A stretch of 64,000 nucleotides of DNA, from contig JAXLTL010000002.1 in NCBI GenBank assembly GCA_046330075.1, positions 62,001-126,000 of the forward strand, read 5' to 3'. Each line of letters opens with the position of its first letter. Position 1 is the stretch's first letter. A program made the position numbers and the translations under genes. Under the pieces are notes generated by a model that saw only the letters and a list, made by a program, of their open reading frames with translations, was not told the origin of the DNA and searched no databases. This DNA comes from JAJTFW01 sp046330075. GTDB lineage: Bacteria > Bacteroidota > Bacteroidia > AKYH767-A > OLB10. Positions 52,266 through 61,606 of the stretch are shown piece after piece.

Positions 52266-53346
52266 GTAGTTGTGTTTTTATCTGATTAAAGAGTTCGTCC
52301 AGCTCCGTATGAGGGATATTCGTATACGGATGGCGTTTGATTTCATTCCGGATATAACGGATACGGTCCTGCGATACAGGGTGTGAGCTGAGCCAGCCGG
52401 GAATCTCCACTTCATGCTCCTTGCTGAGCATTTCAAACAGCTGCACCATGCCTTCAGGATTGATCTGATGACGTCGTAATAATTCAAGACCTGAAAGATC
52501 GGCTTGTTCTTCGAACGTACGGGAATAACTCAGGTTCTGAAGATTGTGTGCGTTATCTACAATGATGGTCATCAGGCCGTTAACATCGTTGAGGAGCAGA
52601 CTCAGCAGGAGATACCCCGAAACACTGCGGGTAATAAGGCGCATCGAATGGCGATGTTCCACATGTGAAATTTCATGTGCGAGTACACCGGCCAGTTCTT
52701 CCTGGTGGTCCATTTTGCGGAGGATTCCGGTGTATACCATCACTCTGCCATCAGGTAAGGCAAAGGCATTTACAATATCCTCGTCAATAACGGTTATGCG
52801 GTACCGTTGATCAAGTTCAGGAGCCATCGCGCGCAGATATTGATTCAGCTTCAGTGACAGTGACGTATCCCGTTCATCAAACCAGCCGGTTCCGTCGTTG
52901 TAACTGGCACCCAGCTTATCATCTACCGTACGTGGCAGGAGATCAACAGCCTGTTCCGCAAGCCAGGGTATCGCGAAGAGATAAATGGCGGCACAAAAAC
53001 CAAGTACTGCCAGTGCCAGACTGATATGCGCCGCGGTGCCCGCTTTCAGAAGCCGGTGATACCACATTCCGCCCCCGGACTCCTTGTTGTAATGAAACCA
53101 TGCGGTAATAAAATGATGGTTTCTAATTTCAATCGTGCGGCGGGAATCATCGCCCGTACCAATCACCATGAAGTCTTTCTCACGGTGGTTGATTTTCAGG
53201 AGTGAAAATGGGAGATTGAACGACCCCTCTTCCTCTGGTTCAATGACCAGTTCCTGCTGTACAGGGTCCAGGTACACCATCACCTGAAAAGGCCGGGCTG
53301 TGACACCGTTGAAATACCGGGCTTCCGTCTTCGCTATATAGTTCAT
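52258..53346 (-). CDS. Membrane M48-family metallopeptidase
   Basis: This 362-aa protease has HEISH at residues 224-228 (LAHEISHVEHRHSMR) with the third ligand in EEQADLSGLELL. A membrane span (HISLALAVLGFCAAIYLFAIPWL) lies near residue 120. The first 100 residues form a separate beta-rich domain. SHPVSQDRIRYI at the end is typical of this group. It is read with the DUF898 gene 8 bp upstream; the pairing of DUF898 (YjgN) with an M48 protease is a pattern I recall from other bacteria. Confidence 0.88.
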   Translation of the reverse strand: MNYIAKTEARYFNGVTARPFQVMVYLDPVQQELVIEPEEEGSFNLPFSLLKINHREKDFMVIGTGDDSRRTIEIRNHHFITAWFHYNKESGGGMWYHRLLKAGTAAHISLALAVLGFCAAIYLFAIPWLAEQAVDLLPRTVDDKLGASYNDGTGWFDERDTSLSLKLNQYLRAMAPELDQRYRITVIDEDIVNAFALPDGRVMVYTGILRKMDHQEELAGVLAHEISHVEHRHSMRLITRSVSGYLLLSLLLNDVNGLMTIIVDNAHNLQNLSYSRTFEEQADLSGLELLRRHQINPEGMVQLFEMLSKEHEVEIPGWLSSHPVSQDRIRYIRNEIKRHPYTNIPHTELDELFNQIKTQLHE

Positions 53347-53353
53347 TCCGTGA

Positions 53354-54328
53354 TCAGATCACAAAACCGAGATCAAGCATATCTGAAACGTCTTCACCCG
53401 TAGCATCCGTATAGGCTTTTTCTGTTTGCACCAGATGGTCCGCTTCAATATTACCGGTAGCTTCAATTTTAGAAAAAACAAAACGCAACGTGCGGGTAAC
53501 TACCCAGGGATAACCGATTCCAAGGGTGAAGAGCATCAGCAAACCGTTTATGATCAGCAATCCGGCAAAATCACCACCGGTGGCGTTCGAGCGGAAACGG
53601 ATCTCACGGTCGTGCTGGTGCAGACTCAGCTTGTTGATGTAATAATTGAACAGGTCTTTCTGCCACCAGAATGAATAAATTCCAAGGGTCAGTATGGTAA
53701 GGAAATATCCCTTAATGTTGAGCAGAAAATAATCGCTGCCTCTTCCCGCGTATTTAAATTCCGCATCACCAAAGCGGATATTTCCCACTACATATTTCCG
53801 GATATTCATGCTAAACCATGCTCCATAAAGTCCCAGAGAGATAATGGTGAAAAAAAGCTCCTTGAAGAAGAAGCCGAAAAATTCTCCTCTTTTACCGCGG
53901 TAACCGAAACGGATTCCCCTCCAGCTGGTACGCGACATCCTGTATTTGTAGCTGCCGTGAATAGCCAGTGGAATCAGAATGAGGAATCCTGCATAAAGCC
54001 AGATCACACCGGCAATGAGCCAATGGTTGATCATTGCAAAAAATGCCACCCCATAAATGATGGTAAAGATGATGACTGCTTTAATGAATCCTTTAAACAT
54101 CTCCTTTCCGGTTCCGTGAAATTCAAATCGCGAACCTTCAAACTCGGTCGCACCGTAGAGAAACTGAAGTTGTTTTGCTTTCGCCCAGGGGTAGTATAAT
54201 CCGAGGGTAAGGAACGTGAGAATCAGGTTAACAATGGCAATGCCGAAGTAGGCGCCACCTTCGCCTTTAAATCCAAGCGGGTATACGCGCTGAGCAGGCT
54301 GTGGGGCATTTTCTTGAATAATTTCCAT
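53354..54328 (-). CDS. DUF898 (YjgN-like) membrane protein
   Basis: This 324-aa protein has about six to seven spans. The family motif occurs three times: FGIAIVNLILTFLTLGLYYPWAKAKQ, LFFTIISLGLYGAWFS and YFLTILTLGIYSFWWQKDL, each after a short polar segment such as FKGEGGAYFG. Function unknown. It begins an operon with the M48 protease and the VOC gene. Confidence 0.85.
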   Translation of the reverse strand: MEIIQENAPQPAQRVYPLGFKGEGGAYFGIAIVNLILTFLTLGLYYPWAKAKQLQFLYGATEFEGSRFEFHGTGKEMFKGFIKAVIIFTIIYGVAFFAMINHWLIAGVIWLYAGFLILIPLAIHGSYKYRMSRTSWRGIRFGYRGKRGEFFGFFFKELFFTIISLGLYGAWFSMNIRKYVVGNIRFGDAEFKYAGRGSDYFLLNIKGYFLTILTLGIYSFWWQKDLFNYYINKLSLHQHDREIRFRSNATGGDFAGLLIINGLLMLFTLGIGYPWVVTRTLRFVFSKIEATGNIEADHLVQTEKAYTDATGEDVSDMLDLGFVI

Positions 54329-54522
54329 AGGTAAATCAGGTTTGGGAAGACCAAAATAAAAAAATTTTCATATAGATAGTTGGGGAGGAGCAAGAAGGGC
54401 AAGCGCTCTGCAGCTCTGTGGCATTGCAGCCCCGAGGCTTTTCCCGCAACTTGCACGGAGTGCATATTGCGGGACGGGACGCAAGCGCTCTGCATCTCTG
54501 TAACTCTGTAACTCTGCAACTC
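54329..54522. repeat. Repeat island with AACTCTGT/AACTCTGC units and a nested hairpin
   Basis: Degenerate 8-bp units (CTCTGCAG, CTCTGTGG, then CTGTAACTCTGTAACTCTGC) occupy 54410-54425 and 54488-54522. They surround a nested hairpin: CCCGCAA 54443-54449 with TTGCGGG 54467-54473, and inside TGCAC 54452-54456 with GTGCA 54460-54464. The last unit abuts the serA stop codon. The same unit is found inside the start of the 2301-aa gene at 9942. Confidence 0.7.
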
Positions 54523-55749
54523 TCAATACAAGCTCCTTGTCCGTATCGTGCCTTTAACTTTACGCAATTCGGTCATCACTTTGCTGCTGTATTTTTTGTC
54601 GATGTCCAGCACCACATAGCCGATGTCTTCGTTCGTTTTCAGGTATTGGCCAATGATGTTTACTTTCAGCTTCGACATGCAGCCGTTTATTTGTGAAAGT
54701 ACTCCGGGTACATTTTTATGGATATGGAGGAAACGGTGGGCGTTGGTAATTACGGGGAGACTTAATTCAGGTACCGTAAGACTTCCGTTGGTACTTCCGG
54801 TCTCAATGAAGTCAATGAGTTTGCCGGCAACATCTTCTCCGATTGCTTCCTGTGCTTCCATCGTACTGCCACCGATATGTGGAGTAAGAATGACGTTGGG
54901 CAACCCCTGTAGAGGAGAGGCAAAAAGGTCTTTGTTGCTCTTGGGTTCTTCCGGGAAGACATCTACGGCAAGTCCGCCGAGGTGACGTTTTTCTATCGAA
55001 TCCTTCACCGCCCAAACATCCATTACATCACCGCGCGACAGATTGATTAGCACTGCTCCGGGTTTCATCTTTCTCAGCCGTTGTGCATTGATGAGGTTCC
55101 TTGTTTCAGCTGACCCGGGAACATGTAACGTGATAATATCTGACTTTTTCAGCAGGTCGTCGAGGTTACGGCTCGACTGCGCATTGCCCAGGCTCAGCTT
55201 TGATGTGATATCATAGAAAATAACTTTCATACCAAGTGCTTCAGCCAATACAGAAACCTGCGATCCAATATGACCGTAGCCAACAATACCAAGTGTTTTA
55301 CCTCTCACTTCGAAACAACCCTCACTCTCCTTCAGCCAAAGGCCGTGGTGAGCCCCATGGCTCTTTTCATACACTCTCCGCATCAGCATGATGGACAAAC
55401 CGATCACGAGTTCTGCAACGGAACGGGTATTCGAAAATGGTGAGTTGAATACCGCAACACCATTCGCACGGGCTGTATTCATCCGGATCTGGTTTGTGCC
55501 GATACAGAAAGCACCGATGGCCATCAGCTTCTCGGCATGCTGCAATACAGATTCAGTAATCTGGGTTTTGCTGCGAATACCGAGAATATGAACTTTCTTC
55601 ACTTCTTCGATGAGTTCCTGCTCTGAAACTGAACCGTTTAACGTTTTGATATCCGTGTATCCGGCCTTCTTAAAAAGCTGAACAGCAGTAGGATGAACAT
55701 TCTCCAGCAGGAGAATTTTGAGTTTGTCTTTGGGATAGGAAGTCAGCAT
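54523..55749 (-). CDS. serA: D-3-phosphoglycerate dehydrogenase with ACT domain
   Basis: This 408-aa enzyme starts serine synthesis by oxidising 3-phosphoglycerate with NAD. The Rossmann motif is LGIVGYGHIGSQVSVLAEALG. The active site has the Arg of INLSRGDV, the Glu of VFPEEP and the His of TPHIGGST. ACT residues at the end (HIHKNVPGVLSQINGCMSK, IGYVVLDID, VKGTIRTRSLY) match the E. coli type that is inhibited by serine. The start at 55749 is chosen by alignment to the E. coli length; an ATG 14 codons upstream (55791) is also possible. Confidence 0.93.
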   Translation of the reverse strand: MLTSYPKDKLKILLLENVHPTAVQLFKKAGYTDIKTLNGSVSEQELIEEVKKVHILGIRSKTQITESVLQHAEKLMAIGAFCIGTNQIRMNTARANGVAVFNSPFSNTRSVAELVIGLSIMLMRRVYEKSHGAHHGLWLKESEGCFEVRGKTLGIVGYGHIGSQVSVLAEALGMKVIFYDITSKLSLGNAQSSRNLDDLLKKSDIITLHVPGSAETRNLINAQRLRKMKPGAVLINLSRGDVMDVWAVKDSIEKRHLGGLAVDVFPEEPKSNKDLFASPLQGLPNVILTPHIGGSTMEAQEAIGEDVAGKLIDFIETGSTNGSLTVPELSLPVITNAHRFLHIHKNVPGVLSQINGCMSKLKVNIIGQYLKTNEDIGYVVLDIDKKYSSKVMTELRKVKGTIRTRSLY

Positions 55750-55862
55750 ATGCAAGATTAATTTTTTCTTCAGTAATGTAGTTTCCGACATGGCCTGATT
55801 TTTTAACAGTCCAATGGGATAAAAATCACACCTGATTTGAAACCGGAAGTGCCTTGTCTGAG

Positions 55863-55870
55863 TATATTTG
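55863..55870 (+). promoter_or_regulatory. -7 box of the fbp promoter
   Basis: TATATTTG is an exact TAnnTTTG, 18 bp before the fbp ATG. A TTTG lies 23 bp further upstream, slightly further than at nadE and coaX. Confidence 0.5.
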
Positions 55871-55888
55871 TGAGACTAAGATCTTCCT

Positions 55889-56911
55889 ATGCAAACACAT
55901 GTTCCTGCCAAACGTTTCATTACACTCGGACAATTTATCATTGAGCGACAGGCCGATTTCCCTTTTGCGAAAGGTGAGTTAAGCCGGTTACTGCGTGATA
56001 TAGGTATCGCTGCAAAAATTGTGAACCGGGAAGTGAATAAAGCAGGACTTGCGGATATTCTGGGTGACCATGGCGAAACCAATGTTCAGGGAGAAGATCA
56101 GAAAAAACTCGATGTATATGCCAACGACCAGTTTATAAAAGCGCTGGGTGCAGGTGGTGAATGTATTGCCATTGCATCAGAGGAAAACGAAGATCTGGTT
56201 GAAATCCAGAGTAAAGTATCGAAAGATGCAAAATATGTTGTGTGCATCGACCCGCTTGACGGCTCCTCAAATATTGATGTAAATGTCAGCATCGGTACTA
56301 TTTTTTCAATTTATCGCCGGACGGATGAAGCTTCAGGAACAACATCGATGAAAGATTTCATGCAGAAAGGTACTGAGCAGGTTGCGGCCGGATATGTGAT
56401 CTACGGATCTAGTACTATGTTGGTTTATACCACAGGAAGAGGAGTAAACGGATTTACGCTGGATCCGAGTATCGGGGAGTTTTGTCTTTCACATCCTGAC
56501 ATGAAAATTCCGGATGGAGGAAACATCTATTCCATTAACGAAGGAAATTTTGGTCATTTTCCGGAAGGAGTGAAGCGGTATATCCGCTGGTGCCAGGAAG
56601 AAGACAAGTCAACCAAACGACCTTATTCGGCACGCTACATAGGATCCCTTGTCGCCGATTTTCACCGGAACATGATTAAAGGCGGTATTTATATTTATCC
56701 ACCCACCGGGAAGGCACCCAACGGGAAATTGCGATTGCTGTATGAATGTAATCCGCTGGCTTTTATCATTGAACAGGCCGGAGGGAAAGCCTCAAACGGA
56801 CATCAGCGGATTCTTGAAATCCAACCGGAATCATTGCACCAGCGTACCCCTCTTTTTATTGGTTCTTCCGAAATGATTGATAAGGTGGAGGAGTTCCTTA
56901 AACAGGCTTAA
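55889..56911 (+). CDS. fbp: Class I fructose-1,6-bisphosphatase
   Basis: This 340-aa enzyme is the key step of gluconeogenesis. The metal and phosphate motif DPLDGSSNIDVNVSIGTIFS is complete. The catalytic Glu lies in IASEENED. Substrate residues are seen in INEGNFGHFPEG, RYIGSLVADFHRN, KGGIYIYPP and KLRLLYECNPLAFIIEQAGGKAS. It stands alone, divergent from serA. Confidence 0.95.
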   Translation: MQTHVPAKRFITLGQFIIERQADFPFAKGELSRLLRDIGIAAKIVNREVNKAGLADILGDHGETNVQGEDQKKLDVYANDQFIKALGAGGECIAIASEENEDLVEIQSKVSKDAKYVVCIDPLDGSSNIDVNVSIGTIFSIYRRTDEASGTTSMKDFMQKGTEQVAAGYVIYGSSTMLVYTTGRGVNGFTLDPSIGEFCLSHPDMKIPDGGNIYSINEGNFGHFPEGVKRYIRWCQEEDKSTKRPYSARYIGSLVADFHRNMIKGGIYIYPPTGKAPNGKLRLLYECNPLAFIIEQAGGKASNGHQRILEIQPESLHQRTPLFIGSSEMIDKVEEFLKQA

Positions 56912-57092
56912 TTCGCCTCAGTTTTTCAACTACTTGAGTATCTGAATCTTGCCGTTCACCTAAAAGAATAGGTGCAAACACTTATTTTTAGTACATTGCA
57001 GCCTATAATCGGGTTATTAAAGAAACGCGAAAGAGGAAGGAATTGTCAGTCCGTTTCGGTTTCCCCGGTTCCGGAAAGCAAATAATTAAAAC

Positions 57093-60000
57093 ATGAAACC
57101 ATATTTTACCAGAACCTGGAGCATGTTGCTCTTTGTCTTGTTATTGAGCTATACGCAAGTGTCGGCTCAGATCTATCGGTACACTAACACGTTAACCGGT
57201 GCGCCCAATATTGTAGCGGCAAATGCAACCGGAAGCAACCTTACTCGTGTGAATGGCCTGGCCTCTTCTACGGCATGTGCCACCGGATTTACTTCGGTGA
57301 ACTGGTCAACAGCCGGTATTGTTATTTTATCTGCGCAGGCGTTGGAAATTACAGTGACTCCCAATGCGGGATATTATCTGAACATGACCAGCTTTACTTC
57401 GGGTATGCGCAGAAATACAAATGGTCCGCCCATTGTACGTTTCGCTTACAGTACAGATGGTGGAGTGACCTGGGTGCAACAGCCTACTTATCAGGCGCCC
57501 TTCCTCGCCGGTTGCGGAAGTGTACAGGTGGGTACCTGGGATTTTCCTGATTTCAGTGTTGGCTCGGCAATTAAGTTCCGGATCTATGGATTCTCGGCGG
57601 TTAACTCAACCGGTCAGCTTCAGATTATTAACCTGAATCTGAATGGTACGGTTTCTACAACTCCTATTGGTACTCCTGCTACAATAACCTCACAACCCTC
57701 TGCCTTGACTGTTTGTGAAGGTCAGAGTGCAACATTTACCGTTGCTGCTGCGGGTGTACCTGCACCCACCCTGCAATGGCAGGTAAGTAACAACGGAGGT
57801 GTTTCCTGGTCAAATATCTCCGGCCAGACATCAACTACTTATTCATTCACAACCTCTATTGGTGACAACGGTAAAAAGTACCGTGCATATACTTCCAATA
57901 CCGGGGGCAGTGATACTTCAGCATCTGTCCTGCTTACAGTGAATCCTCTGGCAACAGTAAATGCAGGCAGCAATGCCAGTATCTGTGAAGGCAGCAGTTA
58001 TACATTAGCGGGTTCAATAGGCGGCGGAGCATCTTCCGCTACCTGGTCCAGTGCCGGTGACGGAACCTTTGCCAATCCATCCGTGCTGAATACTACCTAT
58101 ACACCGGGTCCCGCTGATATCAGCAATGGTTCTGTGTTGCTTACACTGACTACCAATGATCCTGCCGGTCCCTGTGGTGCGGCTTTTGCTTCGATGATCC
58201 TGACAATTGATGATGCAGCTACCGTTAATGCCGGTTTAGATCAGTCGGTTTGTGCAGGCGGAACAGTCTCTGTTAGTGGAAGCATCGGCGGAAGTGCAAC
58301 AAGTGCCAGCTGGACCACCAGCGGTGACGGTGTGTTTCTCAACAGCAACAGCCTGATTACAATTTATACACCCGGTACTACCGATCTTGCCAACGGAACT
58401 GTTTCCCTTACACTTACGACCAATGATCCGGCCGGAGTGTGCGGACCTGTTTCTGACGCACTGATTGTAACCATACAGCCTGTTGCAACTGCCAATGCCG
58501 GCAGCAATGCCAGCATTTGCGAAGGCAGTAGCTATACATTGTCTGGAGCGATTGGAGGTGCCGCAGTATCTGCTACCTGGTCAACGGCAGGTGATGGTTC
58601 CTTCGCGAATACTTCACAACTGAATACGACTTATACTCCGGGCTCCGCTGATATTGCCAACGGAACGGTTGTATTAACATTAACTACCAACGACCCTGCA
58701 GGCCCCTGCGGTGCGGCCGTTTCAACAATGACATTGACCATCGATGATGCAGCAACAGTAAATGCGGGTACTGATATCAGTATCTGTGAAAATGGAAGTG
58801 CGGCACTTTCCGGAAGTATTGGTGGCAGTGCTACGAGTGCAACATGGACTACCAGCGGTGACGGAAGTTTCGTGAACAGTTCAAGTCTTACTACTACCTA
58901 TAATCCTGGCAGTGCAGATATTACTGCAGGCACAGTTACCCTTACTTTAACCACCAATGATCCTGCTGGTGTTTGCGGTCCTGTTGCAGACGCACTTACC
59001 TTAACTATTCAAACTTTACCGGTAGTTGACGCCGGCCTCAATGCAAATATCTGCAGCAGCAGTGCGGCAAGTTTGTCCGGATCTGTTTCCGGAAGTGCAA
59101 CCAGCGGAACCTGGAGTTCAGCAGGCGATGGATCATTCAACAATGCAAACCTCCTCAACGCCGTATATACTCCGGGACCCAATGATATTCTCAATGGTTC
59201 AGTAATACTGACCTTGACTTCTGCAGATCCTGCAGGTCCATGCGGCAGCGTAAGTGATCAGGTCACCATTACTATTACCAGCCCTCCGGCAGTACCGGGT
59301 GCCATCAGCGGCTTGAATGATGTATGTCCGGGCACAAATGGTGTTGCCTATAGTATCGCTCCGGTGCCGGGTGCCACTTCCTATATCTGGACCAGTCTGC
59401 CCTGGGTTACTATCAACGGTGGCGGAACAAACGTCACAATGGATTTTGCCACCAATATTACCAATAGCGGTACATTCATCTGGGTTCGTGCAGCCAACGG
59501 TTGCGGTGTGAGTGCAGATTCCAGCAAGCGCTACATCCGTCATGCTATTGACAAGCCAACTTTCGTTACCCCGCAAACGGTAGTATGCCCCAATACAACC
59601 GGTGTACTCTATAAGATCAAGGAAATTCAGGGGTACTTTACCATTACATGGTCAGTGCCTGCCGGATGTACATTCACCAATCTGAATGACTCCATGGCAT
59701 TGGTTGACTTCGGTCCTTCTTTTACCGGTGGCAGTATCACGGTTACCGCTACACATCTTTGTGTCACCACAACACAGTCCGTTACGGTTACACCCGGAAC
59801 TTCCAAAACGCCTGCAGCCATCAGCGGACCTGCATATGGCGTATGTGATTCTACGGTTACCTATTCCATTGCACCAGTAAGTGGTGCCGTCAGCTATTTA
59901 TGGACTGCACCGGCCAATGCCACTATTATCGGTCCTGCGAATGGTTTATCAGTAACAGTTCAGTTTAATCCGGCATTTACCCTGGGCGTATTATCAGTGG

Positions 60001-60575
60001 TGTCGCTGAACAGCTGCTCCATCGCATCTTCACCGCGTAATCTCACCGTGAGAGGAAATCCGCAGGCTCCCAGTGCAGTGAGCGGACCGTCTACTGTTTG
60101 TGCCTTCCAGGCAGGTGTAGTATTCAGCGTGACTCCTGTGCCCGGTGCCTGGTCGTACAGCTGGACAATTCCTTCCAGTGCAACGCTTGTTTCCGGTCAG
60201 GGCACTACTTCCATTACTGTTAACTTCGGTGCCAATGGAGGAAATATCAATGTTCGTTCTGTAAGACCATGCGGTACCAGCGGTGCCTTCTCAAAAGGCG
60301 TGACCGTAAACTGTCGTCTTTCTGATCTCGTAAGCGGTGTGACAGTGAGTCCAAATCCTGCCGGTGATCAGCTACAGGTCCTCGGTATCCAAAGTACTTC
60401 TGAAGAGCTGAATTATCAGGTGCTGGATGTGACCGGACGCCTTGTTGCAAGTGGCAGCTGGAATTCGGGAGATGTATACCGTTTGTCAGTTTCAGAACTG
60501 CAAAACGGACATTATCTCCTGCATGTATTTAATAACGAAATACAGAGCAGCACCGGATTTATCGTTGCGCACTAA
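57093..60575 (+). CDS. T9SS-exported protein with tandem Ig-like repeats
   Basis: This 1160-aa protein has a signal peptide (MLLFVLLLSYTQVSAQ). An N-terminal domain (25-200) is beta-rich, followed by an Ig-like segment (TSQPSALTVCEGQSATFTV). Then come five tandem units of about 88 residues from residue 288. Each has VNAG, SICEGS, GSIGG-x-A-S-x-ATW, GDG and LTLTTNDPAGPCG. The DNA of the units (264-270 bp) is also very alike, so they arose by recent duplication. PKD-like segments follow. Residues 1082-1160 are a T9SS type A sorting domain (VSPNPAGDQLQVL, YQVLDVTGRLV, LQNGHYLLHVF). Role is surface display, probably adhesion. Confidence 0.8.
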   Translation: MKPYFTRTWSMLLFVLLLSYTQVSAQIYRYTNTLTGAPNIVAANATGSNLTRVNGLASSTACATGFTSVNWSTAGIVILSAQALEITVTPNAGYYLNMTSFTSGMRRNTNGPPIVRFAYSTDGGVTWVQQPTYQAPFLAGCGSVQVGTWDFPDFSVGSAIKFRIYGFSAVNSTGQLQIINLNLNGTVSTTPIGTPATITSQPSALTVCEGQSATFTVAAAGVPAPTLQWQVSNNGGVSWSNISGQTSTTYSFTTSIGDNGKKYRAYTSNTGGSDTSASVLLTVNPLATVNAGSNASICEGSSYTLAGSIGGGASSATWSSAGDGTFANPSVLNTTYTPGPADISNGSVLLTLTTNDPAGPCGAAFASMILTIDDAATVNAGLDQSVCAGGTVSVSGSIGGSATSASWTTSGDGVFLNSNSLITIYTPGTTDLANGTVSLTLTTNDPAGVCGPVSDALIVTIQPVATANAGSNASICEGSSYTLSGAIGGAAVSATWSTAGDGSFANTSQLNTTYTPGSADIANGTVVLTLTTNDPAGPCGAAVSTMTLTIDDAATVNAGTDISICENGSAALSGSIGGSATSATWTTSGDGSFVNSSSLTTTYNPGSADITAGTVTLTLTTNDPAGVCGPVADALTLTIQTLPVVDAGLNANICSSSAASLSGSVSGSATSGTWSSAGDGSFNNANLLNAVYTPGPNDILNGSVILTLTSADPAGPCGSVSDQVTITITSPPAVPGAISGLNDVCPGTNGVAYSIAPVPGATSYIWTSLPWVTINGGGTNVTMDFATNITNSGTFIWVRAANGCGVSADSSKRYIRHAIDKPTFVTPQTVVCPNTTGVLYKIKEIQGYFTITWSVPAGCTFTNLNDSMALVDFGPSFTGGSITVTATHLCVTTTQSVTVTPGTSKTPAAISGPAYGVCDSTVTYSIAPVSGAVSYLWTAPANATIIGPANGLSVTVQFNPAFTLGVLSVVSLNSCSIASSPRNLTVRGNPQAPSAVSGPSTVCAFQAGVVFSVTPVPGAWSYSWTIPSSATLVSGQGTTSITVNFGANGGNINVRSVRPCGTSGAFSKGVTVNCRLSDLVSGVTVSPNPAGDQLQVLGIQSTSEELNYQVLDVTGRLVASGSWNSGDVYRLSVSELQNGHYLLHVFNNEIQSSTGFIVAH

Positions 60576-60603
60576 CACATCATTGGGTATTCAAAAAATC
60601 CTT

Positions 60604-60637
60604 AAAGCCGGAGCATGTTGAATTCTCCGGCTTTTTT
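60604..60637 (+). terminator. Rho-independent terminator after the Ig-repeat gene
   Basis: A 10-bp stem (AAAGCCGGAG 60604-60613 with CTCCGGCTTT 60625-60634, loop of 11) is followed by a T-run to 60637. Confidence 0.85.
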
Positions 60638-60674
60638 ATTGATCATCGGGTTGCCTTCTTTCTAATTTTACAGC

Positions 60675-61592
60675 GTGGATCAGTCTACTGTACTTATTTC
60701 GGAAAAGGGTCGCCGGTACCGGCTACATTGGTCGCCAGCACATCTCCTGCATCAGGGGAAGTACAGTAAGGTAATACTGGCAGAGGATGATGATGGAGTC
60801 AGGTATGCAGCGAAGATTATCCGTGAAAACACCTCGGTAGCTGAAATTTCCCTGCCTGTTTCGCATCCGGTATTGTTGCCACCCGTTGATTACTGTGCAT
60901 TTGAAAATGGAGTGGTGTTTTTTATTCCGTATTTCAAAGGGCAACCGCTCATCACTTTCCTGAATGAGGCTGCTGTCACCGGCCGGACCGAACACATTAT
61001 TGCCGTACTGCAACAGCTGACTGCAGGATTTACTGCTTTGCATGAGGCGGGTTGGTATCACGGAGATGTAAAGCCGGAAAACATACTGGCAGGATACACA
61101 GAAGCGGGGAGTCCGGAAGTACGAATAGTGGATTTCGGTAAGGCATCACCGATAGGACACATGCCGGCCGCATCCACCGGGTTTAATCTGCAGTATGCAG
61201 CTCCTGAAGTGATTCTTTCAGCCCGGAACATCACCGATCAGCGCGCGGATATTTACTCCCTGGCGTTGCTCCTTTATGAGTGGATGGAAGGCAGGCATCC
61301 GTTTGTACATTCAAATCCTGAAATGATGATGCATCTGATGATGGCGGCTCCTCTACCTGTTCCCCGGGAAATCGGGGAAGGTGTAAAGGATGTACTTCTG
61401 AAGGCGATGCAGAAACCTGTTTTTCGCCGACCACCGGCCATGTTGTCTTCAGCAGAAGCCGGAGAGAAACTACAACAGGCGATGAATCTTCGCTGGAACA
61501 GTATGAGTGATTTTATTGAAGCGTTACTGGCATTCCCTGACCTGTTGAAGCCTCCTGCTGTAAGAACCAAACGTTCATGGTGGAAATGGTAA
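60675..61592 (+). CDS. Serine/threonine protein kinase
   Basis: This 305-aa kinase starts at GTG. K47 (YAAKIIREN) binds ATP. The catalytic loop is WYHGDVKPENIL (D131, K133, N136), in which the usual HRD Arg is Gly. The DFG is D153-G155 (IVDFGKAS), followed by YAAPEVILSARNITDQRADIY and LLYEWMEGRHPF. No membrane span or sensor domain is present; the C-terminus ends in KRSWWKW. No phosphatase or FHA gene is nearby. A kinase with a Gly in this loop may not need activation-loop phosphorylation. Confidence 0.88.
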   Translation: MDQSTVLISEKGRRYRLHWSPAHLLHQGKYSKVILAEDDDGVRYAAKIIRENTSVAEISLPVSHPVLLPPVDYCAFENGVVFFIPYFKGQPLITFLNEAAVTGRTEHIIAVLQQLTAGFTALHEAGWYHGDVKPENILAGYTEAGSPEVRIVDFGKASPIGHMPAASTGFNLQYAAPEVILSARNITDQRADIYSLALLLYEWMEGRHPFVHSNPEMMMHLMMAAPLPVPREIGEGVKDVLLKAMQKPVFRRPPAMLSSAEAGEKLQQAMNLRWNSMSDFIEALLAFPDLLKPPAVRTKRSWWKW

Positions 61593-61606
61593 CTGTAGCC
61601 TGCAGC

